Assembly (NCBI GenBank): GCA_022844125.1
Contig: JALHMI010000017.1
Coordinates: 29,687 to 93,686 of the forward strand
Origin: Pirellulales bacterium
GTDB lineage: Bacteria > Planctomycetota > Planctomycetia > Pirellulales > PALSA-1355
Length of the DNA: 64,000 nt
Direction of reading: 5' to 3'
Part shown: positions 27,201 to 36,304 of the stretch, one piece after another
How positions within the stretch are numbered: position 1 is the stretch's first letter
Layout of the letters: each line of letters begins with the position of its first letter
Program-made: the position numbers and the translations under genes
The notes under the pieces: model-generated
Databases searched by the model: none
Seen by the model: only the letters and a program-made list of their open reading frames with translations
Told to the model about the DNA's origin: nothing

Positions 27201-29306
27201 ATGCATTCAGAACAACCTTCGTCGAGCTCCACCGCGGGTAGCGCCTCGGAATCGATCCTGCGGGCCGAGAGCGGTGACGCCCGGCCCCCGGCCAGTCATC
27301 TCAGCGGCGCTCACCTTCCCGCGGCGCCTCACCACCACCACAACTATTTCTGGTTGTGGGTCATGTGCCTGACGGGCGTCGATTACTTCAGCACGCTGGG
27401 CTACCAGCCGTCGATCGCCTTTGAAGCCGCGGGGACGCTCGCGCCCCTGGCCACGATCGTGCTCGTGCTGGTCACACTGCTGGGCGCGCTGCCGGTCTAT
27501 TCGCACGTCGCCCGCCGCTCGCCGAACGGCCAGGGCTCAATCGCGATGCTCGAATGGCTGGTCCACGGCTGGAAGGGCAAGACCATGGTTCTGGTCCTGC
27601 TCGGCTTCGCGGCCACCGACTTCGTCATCACGAAGACGCTCTCCGCGGCCGACGCCGCGGTGCACGTCCTCCACAACCCGCTGTGGGAATATGCGCCGGC
27701 TTTCATTCGCAGTTGGAGCGAAGACGGCCAGCGCATGGCCCTCACGATCGTGCTCCTGATCATCCTGGGCGCCACGTTCATGCGCGGCTTCCGCGAAGTG
27801 ATCGGCCTGGCCGTCATTGTCGTCGTGGCTTATCTGCTGCTGAACGCCGTCGTCATCGGGAGCGGCTTATTCTATCTGTTGCGTCATCCGGGCCCGATTG
27901 CCACCTGGTATGAGCACCTGCGTGAGGGGCAATGGTACATCTCGCACCAGCCGATCGAAGGCACGGGTTTACTCACCGCCATCGGCATCAGCATTTTGTT
28001 CTTTCCCAAGCTGGCGCTGGGGCTCAGCGGTTTCGAAACGGGCGTCGCCGTGATGCCGCTCATCCGCGGCGATGCGACCGATACGCCGGAAAATCCCGAA
28101 GGCCGCATCCACAACGCGCGCAAGTTGCTGGCCACTGCGGCCGGCATCATGTCAGTCTACTTGCTCGGGTCGGCCATCGTCACCGCGACGCTGATCCCGC
28201 CCGAGGAATTGCTGAGGCGCGAGCATCAGTCTTCGATGGCGCCGGCGGACCCGGTCGACGGCGCAAGCGGCCGGGCTGCCGACCGCGCTCTCGCGTTCCT
28301 GGCCCACGGCGAAGGACCCTATCCGATCAATCCGCTGTTTGGCGAAGCCTTCGGCACGCTTTACGACATCGCCACGGTCGTGATCCTCAGCTTCGCCGGC
28401 TTAAGTGCCATGGCGGGGCTCTTAAACCTCGTGCCGCAATACCTCCCGCGCTACGGCATGGCGCCCGAATGGACCCGCGCCGTGCGGCCGCTCGTGATGC
28501 TGTTCACGATCATCAACCTGATCGTCACCTGGGTGTTCAATGCCGACGTCGATGCCCAGGGCGGCGCCTATGCCACCGGCGTGCTGGTGCTGATCTCGAG
28601 CGCCTGCACGGCCTCGGTCATCGACAAGTACCGGCACGCTACCGGCGATTGGCTGGCCCGCATGCCTTGGCGCTACGTGGCCATCGCGCTGGTGTTTTAC
28701 TTCACCACCGCGGCGAACATGATCGAACGGCCCGACGGCATCAAGATCGCCAGTTGGTTTATCGCCGCGATCGTCATCGCCTCGTTTGGTTCGCGGATGA
28801 AGCGCAGTACCGAACTGCGGTTCCGCAACTTTGAGTTCACGGACAATAACTCGCGATTCCTCTGGGACAGCCTTAAGCACCTGGAGTTTCCGGTGCTGGT
28901 GCCGCATCGCCCCGGCCGCCGCGCGCTCGACGACAAGGAAGCCAGCATCCGGCACCGGCATCGCTTGGGCCCTGACGTGCCAATCGTGTTCATCGAAGCC
29001 GAGTTGGGCGACCCGAGCGAGTTCCAGCAAAGCCCCCTGATGGAGGTCATGCAGGAAGAAGGCCGGTTCATTATCCGCGTGACGCGCTGTGTCTCGATCG
29101 CGCACGCCATCGCCGCCATCGCGCTCGAGCTCTCGCGGTCCGGCACTCCGCCCGAGATCCACTTCGGCTGGTCCGACGAAGGCGAACTGGCGGCCCTGAT
29201 CGGGTTCTTCCTGTTTGGCGAGGGCAACGTCCCCTGGCGTGTGCGCGACCTGATCAACAAGGCTGAGCCCGACCCCTCGCGCCATCCGCGCGTAATCATC
29301 GGCTAG
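27201..29306 (+). CDS. APC superfamily amino-acid permease
   Basis: A 701-residue membrane protein with about 12 helices between residues 50 and 540. The family features are the N-terminal WVMCLTGVDYFSTLGYQPSI with an unwound first helix, then GQGSIAMLEWLVHG, and the helix-6 region FFPKLALGLSGFETGVAVMP. A cytoplasmic C-terminal domain of about 140 residues follows (PVLVPHRPGRRALDDKEASI and FIEAELGDPSEFQQSPLMEV), resembling the long APC permeases of planctomycetes. Substrate not readable: amino acids or a cation are possible. ATG 27201 chosen; GTG 27180 is an alternative. The last four bases overlap the stop of the convergent DoxX gene. Confidence 0.82.
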   Translation: MHSEQPSSSSTAGSASESILRAESGDARPPASHLSGAHLPAAPHHHHNYFWLWVMCLTGVDYFSTLGYQPSIAFEAAGTLAPLATIVLVLVTLLGALPVYSHVARRSPNGQGSIAMLEWLVHGWKGKTMVLVLLGFAATDFVITKTLSAADAAVHVLHNPLWEYAPAFIRSWSEDGQRMALTIVLLIILGATFMRGFREVIGLAVIVVVAYLLLNAVVIGSGLFYLLRHPGPIATWYEHLREGQWYISHQPIEGTGLLTAIGISILFFPKLALGLSGFETGVAVMPLIRGDATDTPENPEGRIHNARKLLATAAGIMSVYLLGSAIVTATLIPPEELLRREHQSSMAPADPVDGASGRAADRALAFLAHGEGPYPINPLFGEAFGTLYDIATVVILSFAGLSAMAGLLNLVPQYLPRYGMAPEWTRAVRPLVMLFTIINLIVTWVFNADVDAQGGAYATGVLVLISSACTASVIDKYRHATGDWLARMPWRYVAIALVFYFTTAANMIERPDGIKIASWFIAAIVIASFGSRMKRSTELRFRNFEFTDNNSRFLWDSLKHLEFPVLVPHRPGRRALDDKEASIRHRHRLGPDVPIVFIEAELGDPSEFQQSPLMEVMQEEGRFIIRVTRCVSIAHAIAAIALELSRSGTPPEIHFGWSDEGELAALIGFFLFGEGNVPWRVRDLINKAEPDPSRHPRVIIG

Positions 29307-29734
29307 TCGGACGAACTGCGATCGCCCGATGCCCGGTCGTTCACAGCATCAGCGCGCGGGGCATTCGGCCGCGTGTACCACCACGCCCACAGAATCAACA
29401 CGGCTTGCAGCGGCAAGCGCAGGAAGTGGGCCTCGCGGCTGATCCCGAAGATCTCCTCCGAATGCTGCCAGCCGTAGATGTTTGCCGGAAAGATGGCAAT
29501 CAGCAGCGCGATAATGCCCCACGCCGCGACTCGCGTGGTTCGTGGTATCAAGAGCAGCACGCCCAGCACGACCTCGGCCACGCCGCTCCAGAACACGGCG
29601 GGCTGGTGCAGCCAGGCGGGAATGTAGTCCGGCATGAGCTTCAGGTAGAAGCCCTCGTCCCGGAAATGGTTGAGGCCGGCGACAATATAAAATGCCCCGT
29701 ACAGCCATTTCAGCGCCTCTTTTACGTACCGCAT
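29303..29734 (-). CDS. DoxX family membrane protein
   Basis: A 143-residue protein with four hydrophobic segments and the DoxX core: FYIVAGLNHFRDEGFYLKLM, PAWLHQPAVFWSGVAEVVLG, VLLLIPRTTRVAAWGIIALL and NIYGWQHSEEIFG. DoxX proteins are linked to quinone/thiosulfate chemistry in archaea and to redox or membrane integrity in other bacteria; here the role is unknown. ATG 29734 is chosen over a longer frame with no homology. Convergent with the permease and divergent from the U32 gene. Confidence 0.85.
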   Translation of the reverse strand: MRYVKEALKWLYGAFYIVAGLNHFRDEGFYLKLMPDYIPAWLHQPAVFWSGVAEVVLGVLLLIPRTTRVAAWGIIALLIAIFPANIYGWQHSEEIFGISREAHFLRLPLQAVLILWAWWYTRPNAPRADAVNDRASGDRSSSD

Positions 29735-29819
29735 GCCTGGCACCCCTCGATTGCTGCACGTTGCGCGGATTCGTACGCCCCTGCATCGTAACAGACGCCG
29801 CTGGTAGAATGCACTTCCA

Positions 29820-32372
29820 ATGACCGTCGAAGCACAGCCATCCGCCGCGCGACAACACCCCAAGCAATTGCGCCCCGAGCTCCTGGCGCCGGCGGGCGAT
29901 CTGGTTTGCGCTCGCGCGGCTGTCGAAAACGGCGCGGATGCCGTCTACTTCGGGCTCGACGCCGGATTCAACGCCCGCGCCCGGGCCACGAACATTTCGC
30001 TTGAGGGGCTGGACGAGCTGCTCGCCCTGCTGCACGGCCGCGGCGTGAAGGGTTACCTCACGCTCAACACGCTGGTCTTCACCGACGAGCTGGCCGGCGT
30101 CGAACAGCTCGTGCGGCGCGTGGCCGCGGCCGGTGTCGATGCGGTCCTCGTGCAGGATCTCGGCCTCGCCCGACTGGTGCGCGAAATCTGCCCCGAGCTG
30201 TCGGTGCACGCCTCGACGCAGATGACGATGACCAGCGCCGAGACAATTCGCGCGGCCAGCGCGCTCGGTGTGGAACGTGTGGTCCTCGCCCGCGAACTCT
30301 CGCTCGACGAGATTCGTCAGATCAACCAGAAAACTTCCATGCCGCTCGAAGCGTTTGTCCACGGCGCGCTGTGCGTGGCCTACTCGGGCCAATGCCTCAC
30401 CAGCGAGTCGCTGGGCGGCCGGAGCGCCAACCGCGGCCAGTGTGCCCAGGCCTGCCGTCTGCCCTATGAACTTGTCTGCGACGGTCGCGACGTCGATCTC
30501 GGCGAGCAGCAGTACCTGCTCAGCCCGCAAGACCTGGCGGCGTTCGACCTGGTGAACGAGCTGATCGACGCGGGCGTCTGTTCGCTGAAGATCGAAGGCC
30601 GGCTGAAGACGCCCGAGTACGTGGCTAACATCACGCGGCATTACCGCGAGGCGATCGATAGCGCGATGGCTGGGCGACCGGTGGAGTTCACTCCCCGCGA
30701 CGTGGAGGAGATGGAGCTCTCGTTCTCGCGCGGCTTCTCGCCCGGCTGGCTGGGTGGTTGCGATCACAAGATGCTGGTGCCGGCCACCAGTTCCGCCAAG
30801 CGCGGCGTGTTGCTCGGCCAGATTCGCGGAGTCCGCGGCGAGCGCGTGGCGGTCGAGCTCCGCGCGCAGATCAAACGTGGCGACGGGATCGTCTTTGCCG
30901 GCAATCGCGCTCAAGGCGACGAGCAAGGCGGCCGCGTTTACGAAGTGTTCAGCGGCCAGCGCTCGCTGACCGATCCGATTGATTCCGGCGTCGTCGAACT
31001 CTCATTCGCCCACGGCGCGATCGACTTCGAGAAGTTGTCCACCGGCCAGGCCGTCTGGAAGAACGACGATCCGGAGCTCAATGCCCGCTTGCGAAATTCG
31101 TTTACCGGCGCGAAGCCGCTCCGCCGCGTCCCACTCGATCTGCACGTGCATGCCAAAGTTGGCCAGCCGCTCGAGGTGCTCGTGGACACCGCGGCGGGGG
31201 TCGAATGCACGATTCGCAGCCCAGAGCCGCTGGCCGAAGCTCGCAAGCACCCGCTTACGCTTGAGGTGCTCCGCGAGCAGTTCGCGCGTCTCGGCGGCAC
31301 GAACTACGCGCTCGAGCACATCACGGCGGAAATTGTCGGCACCCCGATGGTTCCGCTCAGCGTCTTGGGGCAGTTGCGCCACGAAATGGTTCGCCAGCTC
31401 GACGCTCTGGCGGTCGCGCCGCCCGCGCGCACGCTGGCCGCACAATCGCCCCTGGCCGCGGCACGCGAGCGGATCGCGCAGAAGATCCCCGCCGAACCGC
31501 CCTCCTGCGAACCTCGCTTGCACGTCCTCTGCCGCTCGCTCGTTCAGCTCGAGAGTGTGCTGGCCGCGAACGTTCGCAGCGTGATGGTCGATTTCCAGGA
31601 CATTCGCGAGTATCGCGAAGCAGCGGCCGTGGCCCGCACTGCTGGCGCAGCGCTGCTCATCGCGACCACGCGCATTCAAAAGCCCGACGAGATGGGCCTG
31701 CTGCGCGTGATCACGCGCCACGGCGCGGCTGGCGTCCTGGTGCGGAACCTCGCCGGGCTGGAGTTCTGCCGCGAGCAGAACATTCCGGCCGTGGCCGACT
31801 TCTCGCTGAACGCCACCAACGAGCTGACAGTCGAGTGGCTGAAAGCCGTCGGCGCCCAGCGCGTCACGGCGTCCTACGACATGAACCGCGACCAGCTTTT
31901 GGACCTGGTGTCGGCCGTTCCGCCCGCCTGGCTCGAAGTCGTGATCCACCAGCACATGCCGATGTTCCACATGGAGCATTGCGTGTTCTGCGCCGTGCTC
32001 TCTCCAGGCACCAACAAGCACAATTGCGGACGCCCCTGCGACGTGCACCAGGTGCGCTTGCGCGACCGCGTGGGGCAAGAGCATCCGCTCACCGCCGACG
32101 TTGGCTGCCGCAACACGCTCTACAACGCCGTGCCACAAAGCGGCGCCGAAGCCGTGCCCGAACTCATCCGCCGCGGCGTGCGCGACTTCCGCATCGAACT
32201 TTTGCACGACGCCTCGCGAGATTCGATCGCCCGCACGATCCATCTCTACCGGCGGTTGCTGGCGGGCGAAATCACGGGGCGCGAGGTCTACAGCACGCTG
32301 GCGGCCTCGAACCGCGTGGGCGTCACGCGCGGCACGCTTGAAGAACGTCGCAATCCGCTCGCCATCATTTAG
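29820..32372 (+). CDS. Double-domain U32 family protein (RNA hydroxylase-like)
   Basis: An 850-residue protein. The first U32 domain contains ELLAPAGDLVCARAAVENGA, DAVYFGLDAGFNARARATN, the family mark EAFVHGALCVAYSGQC and the Cys-rich SANRGQCAQACRLPYE. A middle region (about 380-500) corresponds to the DUF3656-like part. The second half repeats a barrel pattern (RLHVLCRSLVQLESVL, VADFSLNATNELTVEWL) and ends with its own four-Cys set, EHCVFCAVL and NCGRPCDVHQ. U32 proteins such as RlhA and TrhP hydroxylate ribosomal RNA or tRNA with an iron-sulfur cluster, prephenate being implicated for tRNA. The role here is inferred by family. It is followed by rdgB after 25 bases. Confidence 0.82.
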   Translation: MTVEAQPSAARQHPKQLRPELLAPAGDLVCARAAVENGADAVYFGLDAGFNARARATNISLEGLDELLALLHGRGVKGYLTLNTLVFTDELAGVEQLVRRVAAAGVDAVLVQDLGLARLVREICPELSVHASTQMTMTSAETIRAASALGVERVVLARELSLDEIRQINQKTSMPLEAFVHGALCVAYSGQCLTSESLGGRSANRGQCAQACRLPYELVCDGRDVDLGEQQYLLSPQDLAAFDLVNELIDAGVCSLKIEGRLKTPEYVANITRHYREAIDSAMAGRPVEFTPRDVEEMELSFSRGFSPGWLGGCDHKMLVPATSSAKRGVLLGQIRGVRGERVAVELRAQIKRGDGIVFAGNRAQGDEQGGRVYEVFSGQRSLTDPIDSGVVELSFAHGAIDFEKLSTGQAVWKNDDPELNARLRNSFTGAKPLRRVPLDLHVHAKVGQPLEVLVDTAAGVECTIRSPEPLAEARKHPLTLEVLREQFARLGGTNYALEHITAEIVGTPMVPLSVLGQLRHEMVRQLDALAVAPPARTLAAQSPLAAARERIAQKIPAEPPSCEPRLHVLCRSLVQLESVLAANVRSVMVDFQDIREYREAAAVARTAGAALLIATTRIQKPDEMGLLRVITRHGAAGVLVRNLAGLEFCREQNIPAVADFSLNATNELTVEWLKAVGAQRVTASYDMNRDQLLDLVSAVPPAWLEVVIHQHMPMFHMEHCVFCAVLSPGTNKHNCGRPCDVHQVRLRDRVGQEHPLTADVGCRNTLYNAVPQSGAEAVPELIRRGVRDFRIELLHDASRDSIARTIHLYRRLLAGEITGREVYSTLAASNRVGVTRGTLEERRNPLAII

Positions 32373-32397
32373 CTGGCGCGCAAAGTCTCCTCCACAT

Positions 32398-33036
32398 ATG
32401 AACTCACCCGCCTCACGGCTTATGCTCGTCTTCGGCACCGGCAATCGCAAGAAAGCCGTGGAGCTGGTGGTCTTGCTCGCGCCCACGGACATCCACCTGA
32501 AGACGCTGGCCGACTTCCCCGCGCCGCTGGATGTCGCGGAAACCGGCACGACCTTCGCCGACAACGCCCGGCTCAAAGCCACCGAGCAAGCGAAGCATCT
32601 GGGTCACTGGGTGCTGGCGGACGACAGCGGACTGGCGGTCGATGCGCTTGGCGGCCGGCCCGGCGTCTACTCGGCGCGCTATGCCGGCGAGAAGGCGACT
32701 GATGCCGACAACCGCCGAAAGCTCCTGGCCGAATTGGCCGACGTCCCGCCGCCGAAGCGTACCGCGCACTTTGTCTGTCATCTCGCGCTTGCCGATCCAA
32801 CCGGCGCCGTCCGCGCCGAAGCTACCGGCCGCTGCCACGGTCTGATTCGCGCGGCCGAAGCAGGCAGCGGCGGCTTCGGTTACGATCCACTGTTCGAGGT
32901 CCTCGAATACCATCGCACGTTTGGCGAGCTCGGCCCGGTGACCAAGTCCGTGCTCAGCCATCGCGCCCGAGCCATGTCCGCAATTTTGCCCGAGCTCGTG
33001 CGGCTCCTCACAGAAAGCGAGCCCACTGGTGGCTGA
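32398..33036 (+). CDS. rdgB: Non-canonical purine NTP pyrophosphatase (HAM1/RdgB)
   Basis: A 212-residue house-cleaning enzyme that hydrolyses ITP, dITP and XTP to monophosphates. Family motifs: LMLVFGTGNRKKAVEL (GTxNxxK, with G in place of common A), ETGTTFADNARLKA, VLADDSGLAVDALGGRPGVYSARYAG, and FGYDPLFEVLEYHRTFGEL, ending VLSHRARAM (SHR). ATG 32398 follows ACTTTGCGC, no strong ribosome binding site. Its stop overlaps the GTG start of the next gene by eight bases, so it is translationally coupled. Confidence 0.95.
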   Translation: MNSPASRLMLVFGTGNRKKAVELVVLLAPTDIHLKTLADFPAPLDVAETGTTFADNARLKATEQAKHLGHWVLADDSGLAVDALGGRPGVYSARYAGEKATDADNRRKLLAELADVPPPKRTAHFVCHLALADPTGAVRAEATGRCHGLIRAAEAGSGGFGYDPLFEVLEYHRTFGELGPVTKSVLSHRARAMSAILPELVRLLTESEPTGG

Positions 33037-34216
33037 AACGTTCCCGATCATTGCCAAGACGCTCTTCGGCCTCGAAGAGGTCCTTGCCGCCGAGCTGCGC
33101 GAGCTGGGGGCCGAGGACGTGCAAGTCGGCCGCCGCTTGTGTTCGTTTCACGGCGACCAGCGAATGCTCTATCGCGTAAACATTTGTTGCCGCACTGCCA
33201 CGCGCGTGCTGAAGCCCATCCTGCGCTTTCCGGCCGACGGCTCGGACGCCCTCTATCGCCGTATCGGCCGCACGAATTGGATCAAGCATCTCGACAAGGA
33301 AGGCACGCTGGCAATCGATCCGGTCACCAGCGGCACCATCTTCACCAACTCGCTCTACGCGGCGCAAGTCGCCAAGGATGCGATCGTCGATCAGATTCGC
33401 CGGGTCAGCGGTCAGCGGCCGTCGGTTGAACTCGACGACCCCGACCTGCGAATCAACCTGCACATCGAGGGCAAGCGAGTGACGGTGTATCTCGACGCCT
33501 CGGGCGAATCGCTCCACAAGCGCGGGTATCGGCTGGCGACCGGCGCCGCCCCGCTGGGCGAGGTGCTCGCGGCCGGCATCCTACGGCTCACCGAGTGGGA
33601 CGCCGCCAGCCCGCTCGTCGACTTCATGTGCGGCTCGGGAACCATTCCGATCGAGGCCGCCATGCTCGCGCGGCGGATTGTGCCCGGCGCGTGCGGGCGC
33701 ACGTACGGCTATCAGCGGTGGCTCGACTACGACGCCGCGCTGCACGAAGAAGTGCTCGCCGAAGCGCGGCGCGATGAGCGCCCCAGCCTGCCGTTCCCGA
33801 TCCTCGGTTCGGATCACGATCCCGAGATGATCGCGGCTTCCAAAGAGAACGCGGAACGTGCCGGCGTCGCGGGCGACATCACTTGGCAAGTATCGGATTT
33901 CGTGGAGGTGGTGCCCCCTGCCTCGGCCGGCACGCTGGTCACTAATCCGCCTTACGAAGAACGCCTCAAGACCGACGAGATCATCGAGTTTCACAAGCGC
34001 ATCGGCGACGTGCTGAAGCATCGCTGGGCCGGCTACACCGCTTGGGTCCTGGCGGGTAATCTCGACGCGGCGAAGTTCATCGGCCTCAAGCCCAACCGCA
34101 AGATTCGCCTGTTCAACGGCCAGATCGAATGCCGGCTACTGAAATTCGCGATCTATGCCTTCGGCGAGCGCCCGCGTGCGAGGACCGTCGAACCCGAAAG
34201 TCCGATTGTCGAGTAG
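33029..34216 (+). CDS. THUMP-domain RNA guanine methyltransferase (RlmL/Trm14-like)
   Basis: A 395-residue SAM-dependent RNA methyltransferase. The N-terminal 160 residues hold a THUMP domain (FGLEEVLAAELRELGAED, CRTATRVLKPILRFPADG, INLHIEGKRVTVYLDASGE) that binds RNA. The catalytic domain shows HKRGYRLATGAAPLGEVLAA, the SAM motif LVDFMCGSGTIPIEAAMLAR and LVTNPPYEERL, the NPPY motif of N2-guanine methylation. It corresponds to the first half of E. coli RlmL (23S rRNA G2445) or to the tRNA enzyme Trm14; which one cannot be told. The start is GTG 33029, within the end of rdgB. Confidence 0.9.
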   Translation: MAETFPIIAKTLFGLEEVLAAELRELGAEDVQVGRRLCSFHGDQRMLYRVNICCRTATRVLKPILRFPADGSDALYRRIGRTNWIKHLDKEGTLAIDPVTSGTIFTNSLYAAQVAKDAIVDQIRRVSGQRPSVELDDPDLRINLHIEGKRVTVYLDASGESLHKRGYRLATGAAPLGEVLAAGILRLTEWDAASPLVDFMCGSGTIPIEAAMLARRIVPGACGRTYGYQRWLDYDAALHEEVLAEARRDERPSLPFPILGSDHDPEMIAASKENAERAGVAGDITWQVSDFVEVVPPASAGTLVTNPPYEERLKTDEIIEFHKRIGDVLKHRWAGYTAWVLAGNLDAAKFIGLKPNRKIRLFNGQIECRLLKFAIYAFGERPRARTVEPESPIVE

Positions 34217-34231
34217 GGAGTTTCTACCAGC

Positions 34232-34381
34232 GGGTAGCCCTGACAACTTGTTGTCCGGGTGCCTCCGGCACAAGGGGGGTTAGGCAACGCGCTACAAGAA
34301 GCAAAGCCTGCCTCTGCTGTGGGGCCTTCTGGGGTCCCTCTTGTTGCAAACGACACCGACAACAAGTTGTCGCTGCCACCC
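34232..34381 (-). repeat. R1 repeat, copy c
   Basis: 150 bases, opposite orientation to copies a and b: starts GGGTAGCCCTGACAACTTG and ends GTTGTCGCTGCCACCC. It fills the gap between two convergent genes (RNA methyltransferase and L,D-transpeptidase-like), as copy a does. Confidence 0.85.
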
Positions 34382-34393
34382 AAGAGTACGCCC

Positions 34394-35764
34394 CTACCGC
34401 ACAATCGTAACCCGCGAGCCCAGGCTCAGAATGTCGTATACCTCTTCGACATCCTGCTCGCGGAGACTGATCCAGCCGGGCAGGTCCGCGCGACCCACGA
34501 CTTGCGGATCGTTCGTGCCGTGGATCGCCATCTGCCGGCCAAGACCGATCCAGCGCTCGCCCAGCGGGTTTGCGGGATCCTCCGCGGCGATTGATTTCTC
34601 GCGCCCGTAGTACACGGGATTCTCCACCTTGTCGCTCACCGCGAAGCTGCCTTCCTGCGGCGGATTCTCGGCCCCCAATCCAATCGGGAAGCGGCCGGCA
34701 TAAAGTCCATCGGCCGTGCGCAGCACCAACTCGCGGCGATCGAGGCTGATCACCGCTTCGAACGGACCTCGCACCACCTTCAAGCGTTCGCCGGGCTGTA
34801 GCGCCGCAGGATCGGCGATGCCGTTGATCTTCGCCAGCAGTTGCCAGGGCACCTGGTACTTTTCGCCAATCGATTCCAACCGTTCGCCCGGCTGCACTTC
34901 GTAGGGATTCTCGAGATGGTTCTGCGTGGAGTATACAACCGTGCCGGCGACCTGATCGAGCAGCGCTTGGAGCTGCTGTTGCTGCTCCGGAGCAAGCTGG
35001 GTGTTGCCATACCAGGGCGTGAGCTGACGCAAGGCGGCGGCGAGCTGCCCCGTTTCCAGATCGCGCTGGGCCGCTTGCATCGCGGCGCCAAACTCGGCCG
35101 AGCCCGGACCACCTCCGGCAGGCGCAGCGGCCGGATCAGCAGGACCTGCGGCCGGCGCAGCCGGATAAGGATCGCCAGGCAGCGGCGGATAAGGATCGCC
35201 CGGAGCGACCGCAGCCGGATCGGCCGACGTCGCTTGCCCCGCATACGGATCGGGATTCGCACCGCCGGCGTCCATCGGCGGCGCGCCTGCGGGTGGTGCT
35301 TGTTCGTAAGGGTTGGCGCCGGGGAGTGGCGGACCCGTGGGCGCGAGTGCGGCATTGGCCTCCATCGGCGGCGCTTCGCCCCCGGCAGCCGGCGGTCCAC
35401 CAAAGGGCGGCGCTTCGCCACCCGGCGCGCCTTGGAATGGCGGCGCGCTAACGGCAGGTGGTGCTCCACCAAAGGGCGTCGCTTCAGGATCGCTCCTTGC
35501 GGCCCCTGGCGGTGTGAACGGTGGGGCCTGTCCACCGGGCACTTCGACCGTTCCCGGAGGAGACGACGGCGCAGCGTTTCCGCCCGAACCGTCCGGCGTC
35601 CAAGGCGCCATGCTGGTGGCGTCGGGAAGTTGAATCGCGGGGCTGTTGTTCCAACCTGCCGCAACTGGCGGCGGGCCGTTGTTACCCGTATTCAAACGGA
35701 TGTAAACCCCATAGCCGATGCCCGCCAACACGGCTACCGTTAATAGCGGTTTCAGCGTGTTCAC
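34394..35764 (-). CDS. LysM and YkuD (L,D-transpeptidase-like) protein lacking the catalytic Cys
   Basis: A 456-residue membrane-anchored protein. An N-terminal helix (LLTVAVLAGIGYGVYI) is followed by about 200 residues rich in Pro, Gly and Ala, then a coiled helical part (LRQLTPWYGNTQL), a LysM domain (YEVQPGERLESIGEKYQVPW, PGERLKVV) and a YkuD domain with AVISLDRRELVLRTADG and MAIHGTND. The YkuD signature normally reads SHGCIRM; here it is LPGWISL, with Trp431 (codon TGG, plus-strand 34472-34474) where the nucleophilic Cys should be. Unless this is a base error, the domain is catalytically dead and may only bind peptidoglycan. GTG 35764 is chosen with GGGAGGACGG upstream; the longer frame has no homology. 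Confidence 0.82.
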   Translation of the reverse strand: MNTLKPLLTVAVLAGIGYGVYIRLNTGNNGPPPVAAGWNNSPAIQLPDATSMAPWTPDGSGGNAAPSSPPGTVEVPGGQAPPFTPPGAARSDPEATPFGGAPPAVSAPPFQGAPGGEAPPFGGPPAAGGEAPPMEANAALAPTGPPLPGANPYEQAPPAGAPPMDAGGANPDPYAGQATSADPAAVAPGDPYPPLPGDPYPAAPAAGPADPAAAPAGGGPGSAEFGAAMQAAQRDLETGQLAAALRQLTPWYGNTQLAPEQQQQLQALLDQVAGTVVYSTQNHLENPYEVQPGERLESIGEKYQVPWQLLAKINGIADPAALQPGERLKVVRGPFEAVISLDRRELVLRTADGLYAGRFPIGLGAENPPQEGSFAVSDKVENPVYYGREKSIAAEDPANPLGERWIGLGRQMAIHGTNDPQVVGRADLPGWISLREQDVEEVYDILSLGSRVTIVR

Positions 35765-36013
35765 AAGTCCGTCCTCCCTGACGACCCGTCGACCGACGCG
35801 CTCTAAAGTGCGAATGATTGAGAAGTGTGGAGCCGTGCCCTCAGGCACCACCTTACTGACTTACTGAAGGCGGCGCAGCCTACTCCTTGGCTGCTGGCGG
35901 CAGGTTCCGGTCGCGGATCATAAGGAATCAGGCCCGCGCGTGCCAGATCAATGTTCGGCCAGTGCTGGCACGTCAGAAACGCGCGCCAGCATGCGCGGTT
36001 GCTAGCGTTGGTC

Positions 36014-36060
36014 GAGTGGCAGCGATAACTTGTTGTCGGTGCCCTCGCAGCAACCAGTGT
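36014..36060 (+). repeat. R1 repeat, partial copy e
   Basis: Only one end is left: GAGTGGCAGCGATAACTTGT and TGTCGGTGCCCTCGCAGC. The remainder of the element is missing or diverged. It is followed by a full R2 element. Confidence 0.6.
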
Positions 36061-36139
36061 GCTCAGGCAGCGCGCGAGACATGGCAGCCTACGCCGTTAA
36101 TCCTTCTCTTGCTGAGAGTCGTGCGTGTCTTACGGATTT

Positions 36140-36266
36140 GGGTGCCACAGGTGGCCGTCAGCGCGGCTCACCTTTGCACCACTGAGAATGTCAGCACGGT
36201 CAGCTAGGCAGGCTCTCATCGGTCGCAACGTGCACAGGTGACTGCTGCGCAGCACCTGTGGCACCC
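36140..36266 (+). repeat. R2 repeat, copy a
   Basis: 127 bases from GGGTGCCACAGGTGGCCG to CAGCACCTGTGGCACCC; the outer 14 bases are perfect inverted repeats. The left part also folds on itself (CAGGTGGCCGTCAGCGCGGC and TCACCT). It lies 39 bases past the rarA stop, on its downstream side. Confidence 0.85.
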
Positions 36267-36304
36267 AGGACTCACGCGCGCGACTGGACACGGACGCGGG
36301 CGAT

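Noticed and set aside
31002..32582. 526-codon minus-strand frame opposite the U32 gene
   Set aside because: Antisense shadow; the plus-strand U32 frame carries conserved cysteine motifs throughout.
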